Origin: Hippopus hippopus
Taxonomy: Eukaryota > Mollusca > Bivalvia > Cardiida > Cardiidae
NCBI GenBank assembly: GCA_946811185.2
Contig: OX328106.1
Location: 9,404,777 to 9,468,776 of the forward strand
Length of the DNA: 64,000 nucleotides
Reading direction: 5' to 3'
Part shown: in pieces, positions 60,652 to 64,000 of the stretch
Position numbering within the stretch: position 1 is the stretch's first letter
Layout of the letters: every line of letters begins with the position of its first letter
Position numbers and translations under genes: made by a program
Notes under the pieces: model-generated
Database searches by the model: none
What the model saw: only the letters and a program-made list of their open reading frames with translations
What the model was told of the DNA's origin: nothing

Positions 60652-61889
60652 CTACATCGAGTTCGAGGCAATTAATTGAAAGGCCTATTACAACATAAAA
60701 GCCAAACCTAGCGACAATGAGTCGGGTGGCGCCCGATGAAACCCCTGCCCATGAGCAGCTAATATGTTTAAAAACTGGGGGACTAGGTGCCAGGCGTAAA
60801 TCATTACGAGAGTTCAAAATTAAATTTTGAAAGCACTATTTTATTTTCTGCAATAAAATATAGACCCTTAAACAGACGATGTTTGCCGAAAGCATTCTAT
60901 ATATACATTAAAAACACCGTTCTTAGTTATGGATTGTTCGCTTGTAGCTCGTCTCAATCTGCACCGATTGATCTGATCCTTATGTTAGTTTATAGAAGAC
61001 ATCCTGGGCTTCATTGCAGGCACCTCAATTTTTTTTTTTTTCTGCTATAAATTGTGACGTCGTAATAGAAGATGTTCCTCTGAGGAATCAAGAGTTTTTT
61101 AAAGAAAAACTTAGAAATTTAAGGACTACCGGACTGTAGAACAGCTCATGCTGCGCTGGTCGAGCCGATCTTGGGTCATATTAAAGAGCTCCTTCGGGTC
61201 TACATGTTGGTTTCATCTGTTGAATTCTTACGATACATGCAGACGCGAATACGGACGATGTTTGTGTAAAGAAATCAGGGAAATAACAAAATCTTCTGGA
61301 AATCGCCATAGATGAATTGCAGCTCATCTTACTTGCGGTTGCAATTATTTTAAGAATTAGCCAATGTTATCCAAACTTATAGCCCACAGTGTGCCCTTTA
61401 TTTTGAGACTAAAATTGGCTCAATCAGTGAAGTCTGAGATGAGCTACAGGCTGTTAATCCGTAAAAGTTCTATAATTTTTCTTTGAAATACAGGAATTCG
61501 TCTAGAAACATCGTCTTTTATGGCGTCTGTATTTATTGTAGAAACATAAAGACAGTGTGTAACTTGTAGCCATGAATGTCCCCTTTTAAATAAGACCATG
61601 ATCGACTAAGTGGGTGCAGATTGTGATGAGCTACAATAGAGCAATCAATAACAAATAAAAGCTTTTTTACCGCGTAAGAAGAAATCTGGAAAATTATTGA
61701 TTTTCTTTGTAATATCTCCGGTCCTCCTTGACAGAAATATACCGTGTTTGGTATCGTTGGAAAGCATTTTTAATCCTCTATAACCCGCAACATAAATGAA
61801 TTGTAAGAGCTGCTTTATAACGAAAATCTCGACGTCATTACAGACTGTGAAGTATACATTACCAAAGAAATTGTGCTACTGATGGTTTT

Positions 61890-62403
61890 TATTCTCTTTC
61901 TTCATGCATTGTCTGTCCGTAAATCACTTTGATTGCTCACCTCAAATAGAGGACTCGCTGACCTCATGTACTGGCCATGGCTAATTAGGGTTAGGGTTGG
62001 GTAAAGGCTTATGTTTAAGGATAGGGTTAGGTTTTAGGCTTAGGTTTACAATCATAGTGCGACAGGGTCACTGAGATCAGTTGGGAGAATCCGACTTTTG
62101 AACACTATCTACAATCTATTAAGTTCACGGAGCGGACAGGGTCCCAAAAAGTCTCGGTGTTCCTAGACTCAATGATGAGTTTCCCTCAGATTGGTTTCAA
62201 AGATTATGGTGGGGGGAATTTTTATCTCAGTTACTGTTAAGATATTCTCTTTCTTCATGCATTGTTTATCTGTATATCACTTTGATTCCTCTCCCCAAAT
62301 AGAGGACTCGCTGACCTTATGTACTAACCATGGTTAATTAAGGTTAGCTTAGGGCTTATGGTTAGGGTTAGGTTTCGGGTTTAGGGTTAGGGTTAGGGTT
62401 TAG
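61890..62403. repeat. Paired telomere-like blocks (U9)
   Basis: One G is missing between the two blocks, near 62230. Confidence 0.85.
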
Positions 62404-62898
62404 GCTTAAAACGATGTATGAGACACTTGAGATGAGACAAAATGAATATGATTGGCTGCCGAAGTCACGTGTCAGAAAAACTTTACCTCTACCCTGTCCC
62501 TGTCCTTTGCCCTTACCCTAATCTTCAAGATGCGTTGGTGACATGTGCAAAATATTAGTGGGCAAACCCACGTGGCCATTTAGTCGCCATTTTGTAAAAC
62601 TGTGGAATATTTCAAGAAAATAATACGATAATGGAATGCTTTGACTGATAATCGTGTTTTTTTTTTTTTTTTTTTTTCATGTTTGAGACATAGTTACTGT
62701 TCAGTTGTTCATTTTGGAAATAGGACTTGAAGGTGAGAAGTATTTTTCTTCTTTTATTTAAACTTTTCCTCTTCTGTTTGTGCAATGACTACATATTTAC
62801 AGCACCGACCTAAGCATCCGGCATAGTTGATGTTGTAATAGCCTAGGTAATTATCAATCTTTAAATGTTTCCACACCATTGATTTAGTCATTGTCACT

Positions 62899-63863
62899 AC
62901 CACTTCCCCTGCTCCGTGCTCTTTCCCTGACAATTCCCCTGTCCCTTCCCTCCCCCATCCCATTCCATGCCCCTTCTCCTGTCTCTACCTTTGCTCCTCC
63001 CCTTCCCCTTCCCCTGTCCCATTCCTTCCCCTTCACTCGCCTTCCCCAAGTGTTCCCCTGCCTTCCACCGCCTTCCATAAGTGTTCCACTGCCTTCCCCC
63101 GCCTTCCCCAAGTCACTTTATTTTATTTTATTTCATTTTTTTTTTTTTTTTTTGCCTTTCCCTGCCTTCCCCAAGTGTTCCCCTGCCTTTCCCTTTCTTC
63201 CCCAAGCAAATGTTTGCCTTCCCCCGCCTACCCCGAGTGTTACCCTGCCTTCCCCGCCTTCTCCAAGTCATTTGTTGCCTTCCTCCGCCTTCCCCAAGTG
63301 TTCCTCTGCCTTGTTCCGCTTTCCCCAAGTCATTTCTTGACTTCCCCGCCCTCCCAAAGTCAACTATTGCCTCCCCCTTCTTCCCCAAGTGTTCCCCTGC
63401 CTTCCCCTATTCCACTTTTGCCTTCCCCAAGTGGAAAAATTCCCCCGTCCTTTCCCCTGTCCCTGACCTGTCGCTGTCTTTTTCCCTTCCCCTGTAACTG
63501 TGTCTTCCTTTGCCCCTGACCCTGTCTCTTCCTCTTCCCCTTCCCCTGACCTTGTCTCTTCCCTTACCTCTGACCCTGTCCCTTCCCTTGCACCTTGACC
63601 CTGTCCCTTTCCCTGGCCCTGCCAATTGTTCTGCATTGTTCTCCTGCCTTCTGCAAAGCTTAACAAATTGGTTGTTTTTAATTTCTCTACCACCAAAATG
63701 TTCACATGCCTTTTTTTTAACTTTTCCAATCATTCCTCTGTCTCAACAAGCTGCTCTTGTTTTTTCCTTGCCTACTCTCGCATTCTTTAACTTTCCCAAT
63801 GCCTTATCCATATGTTCCTCTATTTTCTCTTGCATTCCCGAAACATCATCAACTTTCCCGTGT
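62899..63863. repeat. Pyrimidine-rich repeats (U9)
   Basis: GCC with CCTTG, the same combination as U8. Confidence 0.87.
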
Positions 63864-63896
63864 GTACCTAAGCAATAGTATATATATTTCAGAAGA

Positions 63897-64000
63897 TGGC
63901 CTCTGAAAACGACAGTGATGAGGAAGAGTTCTTGTTGACTGACACAGCTTTAGAAAATGCTGAAAATTTTAAAGCTGCCTGGAATGGAGACGTAGGTTTC
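63897..64000 (+). repeat. Macrosatellite unit U10 (3'-truncated by window edge)
   Basis: Only the first 104 bases are in the window, with no difference from other units. The array therefore continues past both ends of the window and its true copy number is unknown. Confidence 0.95.
63897..64000 (+). CDS. ORF1 (U10), first 34 codons
   Basis: Cut by the window end; the visible part matches the other copies. Confidence 0.5.

Larger units (their letters stand above)
57388..63896 (+). repeat. Macrosatellite unit U9, complete, 6509 bp
   Basis: Thr allele in the short ORF and Arg182 in ORF F. A single G is missing near 62230 (CTCAGTTACTG, against CTCAGGTTACTG elsewhere). First poly-T is 13. Confidence 0.97.

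Noticed and set aside
1..64000. Ribosomal RNA gene array, suggested by the tandem arrangement
   Set aside because: No conserved 18S, 5.8S, 28S or 5S motif is recognisable, and the unit contains protein-like ORFs and minisatellites.
1..64000. Prokaryotic genome fragment
   Set aside because: No operons, ribosome-binding sites or known bacterial genes. TTAGGG telomere-like repeats, minisatellites and splice-like signals point to a eukaryote.

Overview
This 64-kb window is eukaryotic, almost certainly metazoan, repetitive DNA. It is one head-to-tail tandem array of a ~6.51-kb unit. Counting from a recurring ATG, it holds the 3' part of one unit (1-5308), nine complete units starting at 5309, 11822, 18332, 24842, 31353, 37861, 44370, 50879 and 57388, and the first 104 bases of another at 63897. 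Unit lengths run from 6508 to 6513. Most of that spread comes from three poly-T tracts; only a handful of substitutions were found between units by eye. I call the units U0 to U10.

Each unit has the same layout: (1) a 175-codon ORF of unknown function with an acidic N-terminus (ORF1); (2) ~1.33 kb of coding-like DNA whose reading frame is broken by stops and frame changes at the same places in every copy; (3) a 211-codon ORF ending in a probable Myb/SANT-like DNA-binding domain (ORF F); (4) a ~710-bp minisatellite of ~38-bp monomers; (5) ~1.2 kb of non-coding DNA with an old 187-bp-offset duplication and AATAAA, TATA-like and CRE-like motifs; (6) two diverged copies, 354 bp apart, of a ~160-bp block, each ending in TTAGGG telomere-like DNA and the second containing a perfect G-quadruplex motif; (7) a promoter-like cluster (inverted CCAAT, two CACGTG E-boxes, a YY1-like site); (8) a good splice donor, ~1 kb of pyrimidine-rich repeats, and a splice acceptor three bases before the ORF1 ATG of the next unit. 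My reading is that transcription starts near (7), (8) is a 5'-UTR intron, and the transcript runs through ORF1 to ORF F of the next unit. This is inference.

Eukaryotic origin is indicated by TTAGGG telomere-type repeats, plausible spliceosomal signals, low coding density, minisatellites, and the absence of operons or ribosome-binding sites. The species is not identifiable from the sequence. No rRNA, tRNA, transposase, reverse transcriptase, CRISPR or viral hallmark gene was recognised. The nearest architectural parallel I know is a gene-bearing macrosatellite such as human D4Z4, whose unit carries a DNA-binding-protein gene; this is an analogy, not homology. Shared variants lie in contiguous, partly overlapping runs of units, and U5 and U8 look chimeric, as expected from unequal exchange or gene conversion.
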